Positions 1 to 12,225 of a stretch of 64,000 bases of DNA are shown one piece after another. Source of the DNA: JANXSS01 sp040385645 (lineage in GTDB: Bacteria; Pseudomonadota; Gammaproteobacteria; Burkholderiales; Burkholderiaceae_D); NCBI GenBank assembly GCA_040385645.1, contig JAZKGZ010000004.1, forward strand, positions 307,436 to 371,435. The letters are read 5' to 3'. The notes below the pieces were generated by a model, which worked only from the letters and a program-made list of their open reading frames with translations, made no database searches and was not told where the DNA came from. The first letter of the stretch is position 1; every line of letters begins with the position of its first letter. Both the position numbers and the translations under genes were made by a program.

Positions 1-173
1 GCTTGCCGGACTTCGAAAGCGAATTCGGCATTTAATACATGGTCGGCCTGATGTCGCTCGTGCTTCCATAACCCGAAGGTAGCCGACAATGAAAGGCATA
101 GAATTACCAGCGCGAGCAAAATTGGCAGGCGGGCCGAAAGCGGAGTAGCTGACAATTTCGCTGCTGTTTTCAC
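1..173 (-). CDS. N-terminus of a membrane sensor protein, cut by window edge
   Basis: Reading the minus strand from a GTG at 173 gives 57 codons that run off the start of the window without a stop. The protein begins with a short basic segment. One strong hydrophobic stretch follows at about residues 17-35 (ILLALVILCLSLSATFG), and then a charged region with the motifs LWKHERHQADHV and FAFEVRQ. A single membrane segment followed by this kind of helix is what the start of a CHASE-type extracytoplasmic sensor domain looks like in histidine kinases and diguanylate cyclases. The output domain lies outside the window, so the function is inference. No clear ribosome binding site precedes the GTG, so an upstream CTG or ATT start cannot be excluded. 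Confidence 0.5.
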   Translation of the reverse strand, partial: MKTAAKLSATPLSARLPILLALVILCLSLSATFGLWKHERHQADHVLNAEFAFEVRQ

Positions 174-250
174 GATGACCGTGGTTAAAATTTTAGGCAG
201 AAATCATGGATAAAACGTCAATTAAGCATCAATCGAGCATTGATCGAGCA

Positions 251-863
251 TCAGTCTAATGCCCATACAACGCCCACATTCAAACCCAAAACATCGATAC
301 CGGGATTCGGATCAGTCATGCCGAGATTTGAATGGTGCGTGAAATATACGCCACCCGTCAAACCCATTTTGTCATTGAGCTGGCGTCGTAATCCAAGCTG
401 CGTGAACCAGTTGAATGTCAGGTCTTGCCCCTGTCCTCCCGGCACACTTTTGGAATTGGTAAAACCGGCACCACCACCGATTTCGTAAAAAATCGCCGAA
501 CGTTGATCCGCCGACCATAATTCGAAGGTGGGCGCACCGGCAAGAGCAAGATAATAATCTTCGGCACCCTTGATGTAAGTTTCGGCAACGATTGCCAAAC
601 GGTTTCGTACCGTTAAACGAGCGCCATCGATGCTTCGCCAAATGTCAAATAACGCTGGCGAACGCCATACCAGTTGGGTAGGAACGATGGCGTAATCGAG
701 CGGCGAATTATTCCGGATCTTGGTCAGGTAGCCAGTCTCGAGTGCGAACTCCCACCGCTGCGAAGGATGTTGCTGGGCTATTGCCGGCGCGGCAGCAAGA
801 AAAAACACGCTTGCGAGCAGGCACGCTTGCCTGGACTGCAACCGCGTGCCGAACCGAATCAAT

Positions 864-883
<20 letters not shown>
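251..883 (-). CDS. PagL-like lipid A deacylase / acyloxyacyl hydrolase family outer membrane protein
   Basis: The 210-residue protein has a signal peptide: a hydrophobic run around residues 20-36, with likely cleavage after AIA. Alternating, aromatic-rich strands then suggest a small outer-membrane beta barrel. Near the C-terminus it carries FTHHSN (His183/His184, Ser185, Asn186) followed by NPGID. This matches the His-x-Ser-Asn active-site signature of the PagL family, which removes the 3-O acyl chain of lipid A in the outer membrane. The acidic member of the PagL triad may be Asp197 here; that assignment is tentative. The only ATG lies 20 bases inside the end of maeB, so the two genes overlap and are probably co-transcribed. 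The family assignment rests on the motif, length and topology. Confidence 0.65.
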
Positions 884-3176
<2,293 letters not shown>

Positions 3177-3447
3177 TGCTGCGGCATCCTGTAAGTAATC
3201 GTTACCTGGCGAAAGGCGTCGATTTTATCAGACCGATTGACCGATTCTGCATGAATTTGTAGGAATGCATAACGCTTCGGGTTACTTGGCCGAGCCCTTC
3301 AAGACAACCTATACACCGAGTTATTAAAATGTAAATACTATGAATTTCTGAGTTTTAATTAGATTTCACAATAAATGGCACGAGGCATAAACGCTGCCGT
3401 ATCGTTCACCGGCAAAACAATTCGATTCAAAACATTATTAACTAGAT

Positions 3448-4698
3448 ATGAAACCAATCGTTATCATCGGGGCTGGCATGGCCGGCTTCAGCATCGCCCG
3501 CGAACTGCGCAAGCTCGACAAGGAAGTACCGCTCGTAATATTAACTGCCGACAGCGGTGGCTACTACACCAAGCCGATGCTTTCGAATGCCTTTGCACAA
3601 AACAAGCAGGCACTACAACTGATGACGCAAAACGCCACGCAGATGGCAGCGCAACTCAACGCCGCCATCAAAGCCCCGGCGCATGTTCGTCGCATCGATA
3701 CCAGCCGTAAAGAGATCGCGCTGGACGGCGAAACCTTGGTTTACAACAAGCTGGTGCTAGCAGTCGGCGCACAGCCGATTCGATTGGCAATCGAGGGGGA
3801 CGGCGCAGATCAGGTGCAGTCTGTCAATCACATCAGCGATTACCAACGCTTCCGTGATCTGATCGCTTTGCCTAAGCATGGTATGTCGGCACGAGTCACC
3901 ATACTCGGGGCCGGTCTGATCGGCTGTGAATTCGCGGACGATTTGTGCGGTGCCGGCCACGCCGTCACGCTGGTAGACCCGAACCCTTTACCGCTGGCGG
4001 CGCTGGCAGCACCGGCGCTGTCGAAGCAATTGCTAGTCGCATTGCTGGCGCGAGGCGTCTCGATGCGACTTGCGACCGTCGCCACCCGGGTGGACCGCAC
4101 CGGCGACAGCCTGCAGGTGACACTCGCCGACGGACAGATATTTACCACCGATATCGTACTTTCCGCAGTCGGCTTGCGGCCCGACCTGACGCTTGCCAGT
4201 GCAGCCGGTCTGGCGACCGGGCGTGGCATCTTGATCGACCGTACCGGCCAGACCAGCGCTACCGATGTCTTTGCTCTAGGCGATTGTGCAGAGTATGTAG
4301 TCCCCAATAACGATGGTGCCGGCACGTCCACCATGCCTTACATCGCGCCCTTGATGACGGCGGCTCGCGCGATCGCCCGAACCCTTACCGGTACGGCGAC
4401 GACGATCGATCTGCAGCCGACACCGGTCATCGTAAAAACACCGAGTTACCCGATTGCACTGATCGCACCGCCGCCGCATGCGATCGCCGGTGGCACATGG
4501 ACCTCGGAGATGGTCGACGGTCGAACCATCTGCCGTTTTTATGGTGCAAATGGCGTGATGGCCGGTTTCTGCGTCGCGCCACAAGATGCTGCCACCCGCA
4601 ATGCTCTGCTTGCCTTGATGGGTTCTCAAGCGCCAGTCTCATCGGTCGCACCGGTTGCACCTGTCGATACTGCCATCGGCATTGAAGCGGCGGATTGA
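3448..4698 (+). CDS. FAD-dependent pyridine nucleotide oxidoreductase, rubredoxin reductase type
   Basis: The 416-residue protein opens with a dinucleotide-binding GAGMAG loop (residues 8-13). A second one, GAGLIGCEFADDL, lies near residue 153, and the FAD-contacting ALGDCAEY motif near 275. This is the architecture of NAD(P)H:rubredoxin reductases (AlkT, NorW and relatives), which pass electrons from NADH through FAD to a small iron protein. No rubredoxin gene is visible nearby, so the partner is unknown. The stop codon lies just before the thiL ATG, so the two genes probably share a transcript. The C-terminal 30 residues are Ala/Val/Pro-rich and look like an unstructured tail. Confidence 0.85.
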   Translation: MKPIVIIGAGMAGFSIARELRKLDKEVPLVILTADSGGYYTKPMLSNAFAQNKQALQLMTQNATQMAAQLNAAIKAPAHVRRIDTSRKEIALDGETLVYNKLVLAVGAQPIRLAIEGDGADQVQSVNHISDYQRFRDLIALPKHGMSARVTILGAGLIGCEFADDLCGAGHAVTLVDPNPLPLAALAAPALSKQLLVALLARGVSMRLATVATRVDRTGDSLQVTLADGQIFTTDIVLSAVGLRPDLTLASAAGLATGRGILIDRTGQTSATDVFALGDCAEYVVPNNDGAGTSTMPYIAPLMTAARAIARTLTGTATTIDLQPTPVIVKTPSYPIALIAPPPHAIAGGTWTSEMVDGRTICRFYGANGVMAGFCVAPQDAATRNALLALMGSQAPVSSVAPVAPVDTAIGIEAAD

Positions 4699-4700
4699 AC

Positions 4701-5753
4701 ATGCCAAAGTCCGCATTGTCGGCATTGTCTGTCTCGTCCGAATTCGATCTGATCAAACGGTATTTCGTGCGGCCCCGTGCTGTGGATGCAAACGCCGGAG
4801 CAGCCGTGGATGAAAGTCGTCGTGAACCTGTCGTGCTGGGAATCGGCGACGATTGCGCCCTGCTGCATCCGGCGGACTATAAGGAAATGGCGATCTCCAC
4901 CGACATGCTGGTAGAAGGTCGCCATTTCTTTTCCGGCACCGATCCGCATGCACTCGGACACAAAGCGCTTTCCGTCAATCTTTCCGATCTCGCTGCCATG
5001 GGCGCTGATCCGGTTGCTTTCACGCTGGCACTGGCATTACCAAAAGTGGATAACGCCTGGCTTGAGGCATTTTCTGCTGGCCTATTCGCGCTTGCCGATA
5101 CGCACGCCTGCCCCCTGATCGGTGGCGACACCACGAAAGGGCCACTCACGATCTGCATTACCGTCTTCGGTCACCTGCCTTGGGGTGCGGCACTGCGGCG
5201 CGATCTCGCGATGCCGGGCGACGACATTTGGGTGTCCGGTGCGCTCGGCGATGCCCGGCTGGCACTCGCCCTACTACGCAACGAAGTGGTCGATGGCCAG
5301 CCACTGGTGTTATCGCAAGCCCACTTGGATCTGGCATTGCACCGCCTGCATCGACCGACACCACGCATTGCACTCGGTATTGCCCTACGTGACATCGCCC
5401 ATGCAGCGATCGATATTTCCGACGGTCTGGGCGGCGATCTGGCACATATCCTGGAACGCTCTAAGTGCGGTGCAATCATCGATGTCGATAGCCTGCCAGC
5501 CGGCCCAGCGCTGCGTGGGCAGTCGGCAGCGCTACAACGCGGCTGGGCATTATCCGGTGGCGACGATTATGAATTATGCTTTACAGCGCCGGTACGAAAA
5601 CGTGACGAGGTACTCGCCGCCGGCAGCACCGTCAATGTCGCGCTGACCCGCATCGGCACCATCGTGGCCGATGGCGGCCTACAATTGCTCGATGCGCAAG
5701 GCCAGCAACTGACAATGCCTGTTTCTTCCTTCGACCACTTCCGCACCACATGA
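4701..5753 (+). CDS. thiL: Thiamine-monophosphate kinase
   Basis: ThiL phosphorylates thiamine monophosphate to thiamine diphosphate, the last step of cofactor synthesis. The 350-residue protein has the family motifs GIGDDCA (metal-binding Asp pair, near residue 50), STDMLVEGRHF (near 66) and NLSDLAAMGADP (near 95). It also has IGGDTTKG and, toward the C-terminus, ISDGLGGDL and SGGDDYELCF. I take the ATG at 4701 as the start. An in-frame TTG at 4695 would overlap the previous gene but adds only two residues. The extra residues between the N-terminus and GIGDD are a small Ala-rich extension. The stop overlaps the pgpA start (ATGA). Confidence 0.95.
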   Translation: MPKSALSALSVSSEFDLIKRYFVRPRAVDANAGAAVDESRREPVVLGIGDDCALLHPADYKEMAISTDMLVEGRHFFSGTDPHALGHKALSVNLSDLAAMGADPVAFTLALALPKVDNAWLEAFSAGLFALADTHACPLIGGDTTKGPLTICITVFGHLPWGAALRRDLAMPGDDIWVSGALGDARLALALLRNEVVDGQPLVLSQAHLDLALHRLHRPTPRIALGIALRDIAHAAIDISDGLGGDLAHILERSKCGAIIDVDSLPAGPALRGQSAALQRGWALSGGDDYELCFTAPVRKRDEVLAAGSTVNVALTRIGTIVADGGLQLLDAQGQQLTMPVSSFDHFRTT

Positions 5754-6292
5754 TCACTCTCGAACCTGGCCAAGCTGCATCGATCGATGCGGCAAACAAG
5801 CCAAATAAACCGACCGCAAGTTTTATGCTGCGCCATCCGGCTCATCTGCTGGCGCAGGGTTTTGGTAGTGGTCTGGCACCCTGGCTACCCGGCACGTCGG
5901 GCACGTTGTACGCTTGGCTTTCATTCACATTACTAACAACCCGCTGGCCGGAAATTTTTACGCAGCGAAACTGGGCGCTCATCGTCGGGATTGGTTTTTT
6001 TGTGGGCATATGGGCGTGCGCAAAAACCAGCCGCGACCTCGGTACCTCCGATCATCGCAGCCTGGTGTGGGATGAAATCATCGGCTTCTGGCTGGTGCTG
6101 CTGGTTCTCACCCCGGCCAGCGGCGCGACGCAGGTCTGGGCATTTCTCTGGTTCCGCATTCTCGACATGGCCAAGCCGCCGCCGATCGCTTATTTCGATC
6201 GCACTTTTAAGGGCGGTTTTGGGGTAATGATCGACGACCTGGTGGCGGCTTTCTGTACCTTGCTGCTATTTGCTTTGTGGCGCGTATTTTGA
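5750..6292 (+). CDS. pgpA: Phosphatidylglycerophosphatase A
   Basis: PgpA removes the phosphate from phosphatidylglycerophosphate to make phosphatidylglycerol at the inner membrane. The 180-residue protein has the family signature FGSGLAPWLPGTSGT near residue 37, a DEIIGFW motif in the middle, and a C-terminal block with FDRTFKGGFGVMIDDLVA. Hydrophobic segments occur near residues 78-90, 113-125 and 165-178. Its ATG overlaps the thiL stop by four bases, which indicates translational coupling; thiL-pgpA adjacency is common in proteobacteria. About 27 non-conserved residues precede the first motif. Confidence 0.93.
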   Translation: MITLEPGQAASIDAANKPNKPTASFMLRHPAHLLAQGFGSGLAPWLPGTSGTLYAWLSFTLLTTRWPEIFTQRNWALIVGIGFFVGIWACAKTSRDLGTSDHRSLVWDEIIGFWLVLLVLTPASGATQVWAFLWFRILDMAKPPPIAYFDRTFKGGFGVMIDDLVAAFCTLLLFALWRVF

Positions 6293-6317
6293 GGCGCGTA
6301 ACTCTGAGGCATATATT

Positions 6318-9300
6318 TTGAGCACCGCACGGCGCTGGCAATTCTGGGTCGATCGTGGCGGCACATTTACCGACATCGTCGCCCGCAGCCCGGACGGCAG
6401 CCTGCAGACGCGCAAGCTACTCTCAGACAACCCGCAGCAATACCTCGACGCTGCTTTGGCAGGTATTCGTCAGGTGCTGGGCCTGGCGGCCGACGCGCCG
6501 ATTTCGCCCGGGATAGTCGAATCGATCAAGATGGGCACGACGGTTGCCACCAACGCACTGCTGGAACGCAAGGGCGAGCCGACCGCACTGTTCATTACCA
6601 AGGGGTTCGGCGATGCCCTGCGCATCGGCTACCAAAATCGTCCGCGACTGTTCGATCGGCACATCGTATTGCCAGAGCTACTTTATCAAAGCGTGGTGGA
6701 GGTCGATGAACGGTTGAGCGCACAGGGCGATGTCGTTATTCCACTCGACGAAATATCGGTGCGCACACAGTTGCAGGCAACCTACGATGCCGGCTTCCGA
6801 TCGCTGGCCATCGTATTGCTGCATGGTTACCGCTACCACCTCCATGAAACCACGATTGCGACCCTCGCAGCCGCTGTCGGTTTCAGCCAGATTTCGGTCT
6901 CGCATCAAGTCAGCCCGCTCATGAAACTGGTGGCCCGAGGGGACACCACGGTGGTCGATGCTTATCTTTCGCCGATCCTGCGACGTTATGTCGACCAGAT
7001 CGCCGGGCAGATGCACGGGGTGCGCCTGCTGTTCATGCAAAGCAACGGCGGCCTGACCGACGCCAACCGTTTTCAGGGCAAGGATGCCGTGCTTTCCGGG
7101 CCTGCCGGCGGCATCGTCGGCATGGTGCGCACCGCCCAGGCGGCTGGGTTCTCGCACCTGATCGGGTTTGATATGGGCGGCACCTCCACCGACGTTTCCC
7201 ATTTTGCCGGCGCGTTCGAGCGCGAATTCGATACCCAGGTCGCAGGAGTGCGTATCCGCGCACCGATGATGCGCATTCATACCGTTGCCGCCGGTGGCGG
7301 CTCTGTGGTGCACTTCGACGGCAGCCGCTATCGGGTCGGGCCCGACAGTGCCGGCGCGGTGCCAGGGCCAGCTTGCTACCGCCGTGGCGGGCCTTTGACG
7401 GTTACCGATTGCAATCTGCTACTCGGAAAGATACAGCCGGATTATTTTCCATCGGTGTTCGGTTCAATGGCAGACCTGCCGCTGGATGCCGCCACGGTCG
7501 TCGATCGGTTTGCACAACTGACCTCAGACATCAATGCTGCCTCTGGTGGCACGGCGACGGCGGCGGAAGTTGCCGAAGGTTTCATCGATATCGCTGTGGG
7601 CAAGATGGCGAACGCCATCCAGTTTATTTCCGTGCAGCGTGGCTACGATGTCACCGATTACACCTTGTGCACCTTCGGTGGCGCCGGCGGCCAACATGCC
7701 TGCCGGGTGGCCGACGCATTGGGTATGACGACCGTATTCGCCCATGCTTACGCCGGCGTGCTCTCGGCCTATGGCATGGGCTTGGCCGAGCAGCGGGCGA
7801 TGCGTGAATCGACAATCGAGCTACCGCTGGACGAGGCCTCGCTGGAAGTGGCCAACACGCGGTGCGATCTTCTAGCCGATGCTGCGCGCCTAGAACTAAT
7901 CGCCCAAGGTGTAGAGGCTGCGCGCATCCAAGTCATGCACAACGTGCATCTGCGCTATCAGGGCTCGGATTCGACCATCATGCTGGCACTCGACGAAACC
8001 ACGCAACTCCGCCAGCGATTCGACGACGCCTATCGAAAGCGCTTTGCCTTCGTCATGCATGGCAAACCGCTGGTGATCGAAGCGGTGTCGGTGGAGGCGA
8101 TCGGCACTGCCGAAGACGCGCCTTCTACGACCTACCGACCTGGAGAATTGAAGGCACCTGATAACGCAGATGCAGGCGATGCAAATGTGAGCTCATCATC
8201 TTGTAGACTTCCTAGCCTGTCGTCCCGCAGTACGCCGCTGCTGCCGCGCACGCAAGTGCAACTGTTTTCCGGCGGCGTCTGGCACACGGCGAACCTGTAC
8301 GAGCGCGACGACCTGCGCAGCGGCGACCGCATACAAGGCCCGGCGATTCTCGCTGAAAAAAATGGCACCAATGTCGTCGAACCAGGGTGGCAAGCACAAA
8401 TCGACACTGCCGGCCACCTGTTCATGCGTCGCACGACACCGCGCACCAGCCGGCACGCCGATGGCACTACGGCAGATCCTGTGTTGCTGGAAATTTTCAA
8501 CAACCTGTTCATGGCAATCGCCGAGCAGATGGGCTTGCGCCTTCAAAATACCGCAATGTCGGTCAATATCAAGGAACGGCTGGACTTTTCTTGTGCGCTG
8601 TTCGATGCCAATGGGAACCTCATCGCCAACGCACCGCACATACCCGTGCACCTCGGCTCGATGGGCGAAAGCATCCGCACCATTATTACCGACAACGCCG
8701 GCCGCATGCAGCCCGGCGACGCCTACATGTTGAACGACCCTTACCACGGCGGAACACACCTGCCCGACATTACTGTCATCACGCCGGTATTCGATGCTGC
8801 CGGTATCGACATCCTGTTCTACGTCGGCTCGCGCGGCCATCATGCCGACATCGGCGGTATCACGCCCGGTTCTATGCCGGCCAACAGCACCAGCGTGGTC
8901 GAGGAAGGCGTGCTGATCACAAATTTTCAGCTGGTGCGCGGTGGCCGATTTTTAGAGGCCGAAACGATCGCCCTGCTGTCTTCCGGCCCCTATCCGGCAC
9001 GCAATATCGCGCAAAATCTGGGCGATCTGCAGGCACAGGTGGCAGCCAATCAGAAAGGTGTGGATGAACTGCTGAACATGGTGGCGCATTACGGCCTGCC
9101 GCTGGTGGCGAGTTATATGCGACACGTGCAAGACAATGCCGAAGAAGCGGTGCGCAAGGTCATCGGTGCATTGCAGGATGGTGCCTGCGAGTACCCGATG
9201 GACAACGGTGCCGTAATCAGGGTGGTGATCCGCGTCGATCATGCGAGTCGCAGCGCCGAGATCGATTTCACCGGCACGTCGGCACAACTAGACGACAACT

Positions 9301-10001
9301 TCAATGCGCCCAGCGCGATCTGTACTGCGGCAGTGCTGTATGTTTTTCGAACGCTGATCGACGATGAGATTCCGCTCAATGCAGGCTGCCTGAAACCGCT
9401 ACGCATCACTATTCCCCAAGGCTCCATGCTGAGCCCGGTGTATCCGGCAGCGGTCGTGTCGGGCAATGTCGAGACTTCCAGCTGCATCACCAACGCCTTG
9501 TACGGCGCGCTGGGAAACATGGCCTCCGCACCCGGCACGATGAACAACTTTACCTTCGGCAACGCCACGCATCAGTACTACGAAACCATTGCAGGTGGCT
9601 CCGGTGCCGGTGATGGCTTCGATGGCTGCGATACGGTACAGACGCACATGACCAACTCCCGCATGACCGATCCGGAAGTGCTCGAATGGCGTTATCCGGT
9701 GCGCGTCGAGCAACATGCGATTCGCCCTCATTCCGGCGGTGTAGGGCGTTGGCACGGCGGCAACGGTGCAGTCAGGGCGATACGCTTCCTGGCACCCATG
9801 ACTGCCCAGATTCTTTCCAACAACCGCACCGTGCCACCGTTCGGCATGGCTGGCGGTGCGCCCGGCTCCTGCGGGGTTAATACGGTAGTGCGCGCGGACG
9901 GCACGGTCCTGCCGCTCGGGTTCGTGGCCAGCGCCGAGATGCAGCCCGGTGACATATTCGTAATTGAGACGCCCGGCGGCGGCGGTTACGGTCCACCTTG
10001 A
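6318..10001 (+). CDS. 5-oxoprolinase (fused HyuA/HyuB, ATP-hydrolysing)
   Basis: This 1227-residue single-chain enzyme fits the OPLAH family, which hydrolyses 5-oxo-L-proline to glutamate at the cost of ATP. The HyuA part (1 to about 600) has WVDRGGTFTDIVA, GTTVATNALLERKGE, a GPAGG loop and DMGGTSTDVS. A roughly 50-residue Ser/Asp-rich linker (near 8150-8240) leads to the HyuB part, with IFNNLFMAIAEQMG, NDPYHGGTHLPD and SRGHHADIGG. The start is a TTG at 6318, preceded by TGAGG at a spacing of about 8. The longer reading frame from 6270 overlaps pgpA and has no ribosome site. The possible specificity alternative is a hydantoinase or acetone carboxylase relative, but the fused HyuAB layout favours 5-oxoprolinase. 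Confidence 0.88.
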   Translation: MSTARRWQFWVDRGGTFTDIVARSPDGSLQTRKLLSDNPQQYLDAALAGIRQVLGLAADAPISPGIVESIKMGTTVATNALLERKGEPTALFITKGFGDALRIGYQNRPRLFDRHIVLPELLYQSVVEVDERLSAQGDVVIPLDEISVRTQLQATYDAGFRSLAIVLLHGYRYHLHETTIATLAAAVGFSQISVSHQVSPLMKLVARGDTTVVDAYLSPILRRYVDQIAGQMHGVRLLFMQSNGGLTDANRFQGKDAVLSGPAGGIVGMVRTAQAAGFSHLIGFDMGGTSTDVSHFAGAFEREFDTQVAGVRIRAPMMRIHTVAAGGGSVVHFDGSRYRVGPDSAGAVPGPACYRRGGPLTVTDCNLLLGKIQPDYFPSVFGSMADLPLDAATVVDRFAQLTSDINAASGGTATAAEVAEGFIDIAVGKMANAIQFISVQRGYDVTDYTLCTFGGAGGQHACRVADALGMTTVFAHAYAGVLSAYGMGLAEQRAMRESTIELPLDEASLEVANTRCDLLADAARLELIAQGVEAARIQVMHNVHLRYQGSDSTIMLALDETTQLRQRFDDAYRKRFAFVMHGKPLVIEAVSVEAIGTAEDAPSTTYRPGELKAPDNADAGDANVSSSSCRLPSLSSRSTPLLPRTQVQLFSGGVWHTANLYERDDLRSGDRIQGPAILAEKNGTNVVEPGWQAQIDTAGHLFMRRTTPRTSRHADGTTADPVLLEIFNNLFMAIAEQMGLRLQNTAMSVNIKERLDFSCALFDANGNLIANAPHIPVHLGSMGESIRTIITDNAGRMQPGDAYMLNDPYHGGTHLPDITVITPVFDAAGIDILFYVGSRGHHADIGGITPGSMPANSTSVVEEGVLITNFQLVRGGRFLEAETIALLSSGPYPARNIAQNLGDLQAQVAANQKGVDELLNMVAHYGLPLVASYMRHVQDNAEEAVRKVIGALQDGACEYPMDNGAVIRVVIRVDHASRSAEIDFTGTSAQLDDNFNAPSAICTAAVLYVFRTLIDDEIPLNAGCLKPLRITIPQGSMLSPVYPAAVVSGNVETSSCITNALYGALGNMASAPGTMNNFTFGNATHQYYETIAGGSGAGDGFDGCDTVQTHMTNSRMTDPEVLEWRYPVRVEQHAIRPHSGGVGRWHGGNGAVRAIRFLAPMTAQILSNNRTVPPFGMAGGAPGSCGVNTVVRADGTVLPLGFVASAEMQPGDIFVIETPGGGGYGPP

Positions 10002-10122
10002 ACGCAGGGTAAAGTGCCTTGAAAAACCAAAGCCCGAACTGTTAATGCGGCACGTGCGGTGGTAAAGTAAATTTAGGTGAACCCAGCGGCACACGCGATT
10101 GCCGCATCAAAAGGAGACTGCC

Positions 10123-10653
10123 ATGGACAGCAATACCGAACTGACTATCATCGACCTCGCAGCCAAAGCCGGACGCGCTTTACAAGAAAAAGGTTTGCTG
10201 CTGGCGGTTGCCGAATCGTGTACCGGCGGCGGCGTGGCCCATGCCATCACCGATGTCGCCGGTTCCTCAAGTTGGTTCGAATGCGGTTACATCACCTATT
10301 CGAATGCGTCGAAAACCGAATTGCTCGATGTTTCCGCCGCATTGATCGCCCAACACGGCACCGTGAGCGAGGAAGTGGCAGCCGCCATGGCCGAAGGCGC
10401 GCTTACCAACAGCAATGCGCATATCACGCTTTCGACCACCGGCATCGCTGGCCCAGGTGGCGCGGTACCGGGCAAACCGGTCGGCACCGTTTGCTTCGGC
10501 TGGACCGACGGTCATGAAACCCAAACCGAGCGGCTGGTTTTATCCGGCGACAGGCAGTCGATCCGCGAACAAACGGTATCCCACGCCCTGCGGGGGCTGT
10601 TGCGCTTTATGGAGCATGGCCGGTCTGCAGCAGCCGTCCACGACAACGGTTGA
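10123..10653 (+). CDS. pncC: Nicotinamide-nucleotide amidohydrolase (CinA C-terminal type)
   Basis: PncC deamidates nicotinamide mononucleotide to nicotinate mononucleotide in the pyridine nucleotide salvage cycle. The 176-residue protein is the stand-alone CinA C-terminal domain. It has AESCTGGGVAHAITDVAGSS near residue 30, a YITYSNASK segment, and the TGIAGPGGAVPGKPVGTV block near residue 108. The ATG at 10123 follows a textbook AAGGAG (10111-10116) and is preferred over the longer frame from 10099. The 3' end overlaps the convergent pyrF by 47 bases. Confidence 0.93.
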   Translation: MDSNTELTIIDLAAKAGRALQEKGLLLAVAESCTGGGVAHAITDVAGSSSWFECGYITYSNASKTELLDVSAALIAQHGTVSEEVAAAMAEGALTNSNAHITLSTTGIAGPGGAVPGKPVGTVCFGWTDGHETQTERLVLSGDRQSIREQTVSHALRGLLRFMEHGRSAAAVHDNG

Positions 10654-11482
10654 TCGCATCCCGGGTCGCCAACGCTACCCGGCGCGCTGCCTTCGCAAAA
10701 TCTTCATCGCCGATGCCATCACTGCCACTACCCCTGCCATCGGCATAGGCATACAAAATCGCCCGCGAGGAATTGATCATCATGCCGGTGCCATTGGCGT
10801 CGATGCCCGCGGCGACCGTCGCATCGACATCGCCACCCTGAGCACCCACGCCCGGTACCAGCAGCGGCATGTCGCCCACGGCTGCGCGTACCTTCGACAA
10901 CTCGCCGGCAAAGGTTGCGCCTACGACGAGCGCACATTGGCCGTTGCTATTCCAACACTCGGCAACCGTGCGTGCCACATGCAGGTAGAGCGGTTCACCG
11001 GCGACATCGAGATGCTGCAAGTCTGCACCACCCGGGTTCGAGGTTCTACATAAAACGATCGTGCCGCGATCCGTGCGTTCCAGGTACGGTGCCACGGAAT
11101 CGAACCCCATGTACGGGTTGACCGTGACCGCATGCGCGCCGTAACGCTCGAAGGCTTCACGCGCATATTGCTCTGCCGTGCTTCCGATGTCGCCACGTTT
11201 CGCGTCAAGAATCAACGGCACACCAGGATAGGCACTCCGCACATAAGTGCACAGTGCCTCGAGCTGATCCTCCGCCCGCAGGGCCGCAAAATAGGCGATC
11301 TGCGGCTTGAATGCACACGCCAAGTCGGCGGTGGCATCGACAATGGCCTTGCAAAACCGGTAAATCCCGTCGGGCTGACCGCGCAGATCGGGCGGCAAGC
11401 GTGGCAGATCCGGGTCCAGGCCTACGCACAACAGTGAATCGTTGGCGACCCAGGCAGCCGATAATTGATCGATGAATGTCAC
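10607..11482 (-). CDS. pyrF: Orotidine-5'-phosphate decarboxylase, group 2
   Basis: PyrF decarboxylates OMP to UMP, the last step of de novo pyrimidine synthesis. The 291-residue protein has the group-2 (long form) signature LDAKRGDIGSTAEQYA around residue 90, with the catalytic Asp-Lys-x-x-Asp array, plus an early CVGLDPDLPRLP segment. I place the start at the GTG at 11482, which follows AGAGGGG on the minus strand at good spacing; the upstream ATG would add 13 residues without a site. It converges on pncC with a 47-base overlap, so the transcripts are antisense at their ends. Confidence 0.93.
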   Translation of the reverse strand: MTFIDQLSAAWVANDSLLCVGLDPDLPRLPPDLRGQPDGIYRFCKAIVDATADLACAFKPQIAYFAALRAEDQLEALCTYVRSAYPGVPLILDAKRGDIGSTAEQYAREAFERYGAHAVTVNPYMGFDSVAPYLERTDRGTIVLCRTSNPGGADLQHLDVAGEPLYLHVARTVAECWNSNGQCALVVGATFAGELSKVRAAVGDMPLLVPGVGAQGGDVDATVAAGIDANGTGMMINSSRAILYAYADGRGSGSDGIGDEDFAKAARRVALATRDAINRCRGRLLQTGHAP

Positions 11483-11616
11483 GCCAACTTCCCCTCTTGA
11501 CTGTGCGGATACACACCTCATATTGTAACGCGGCGTGTTATCGTCCTGACATCCAAATCGGCCGAGGATACCGGCGATACTTTTGCTTCGTTAAATAATT
11601 CTTTTAGGAAAATAAT

Positions 11617-12225
11617 ATGATCGTTCATTTCAGCGACCGTCTGCGTAATCTATTCGTGCTGCTTTGCCTGGTATCAACGCTCAGTGGATGTAGTTACAAC
11701 GAGTTTCAGCAGAAAGACGAAGGCGTCAAAGCAGCCTGGAGCGAAGTCGTCAATCAATACCAGCGCCGCGCCGACCTGATTCCGAACCTCGTCAACACCG
11801 TCCAGGGTTATGCCAAGCAAGAGCGTGAAACCCTGGAAGCCGTCATTAAAGCGCGCGCCTCCGCAACCGGCCTGCAGGTGACGCCGGAGGTATTGAACAA
11901 TCCCGAAGCCTTCAAGAAATTCCAGCAGGTGCAGGGCGATCTGTCGTCGGCACTCTCGCGGTTGTTGGTGGTAACAGAAAACTATCCGCAATTGAAAGCC
12001 GATGCCGGATTCCGCGATCTGCAATCGCAACTCGAAGGCACGGAAAACCGCATCACCGTTGCCCGCAATCGCTACATCACGCAGGTTCAGGAATACAACG
12101 TGCTGGCACGCAGCTTTCCAAGCAACCTTACCGCCATGATTTTCAGCTACGACGTCAAGCCTGCCTTCACCGTTGAAAATGAAAAAGCGATCTCGACCGC
12201 ACCAGCCGTCAACTTCGGTAAATAA
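11617..12225 (+). CDS. lemA: LemA family lipoprotein
   Basis: The 202-residue protein begins with a lipoprotein signal peptide whose lipobox LSGC puts the modified Cys at residue 25. The conserved LemA core follows: AWSEVVNQYQRRADLIPNLV, then VQGYAKQERETLEAVIKARA, and later QLEGTENRITVARNRY. LemA proteins are helical, coiled-coil-like envelope proteins of uncertain biochemical role. They are typically encoded next to TPM-domain proteins, as here. The stop overlaps the next start by one base (TAATG), so the three genes from 11617 to 13645 form an operon. Confidence 0.92.
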   Translation: MIVHFSDRLRNLFVLLCLVSTLSGCSYNEFQQKDEGVKAAWSEVVNQYQRRADLIPNLVNTVQGYAKQERETLEAVIKARASATGLQVTPEVLNNPEAFKKFQQVQGDLSSALSRLLVVTENYPQLKADAGFRDLQSQLEGTENRITVARNRYITQVQEYNVLARSFPSNLTAMIFSYDVKPAFTVENEKAISTAPAVNFGK

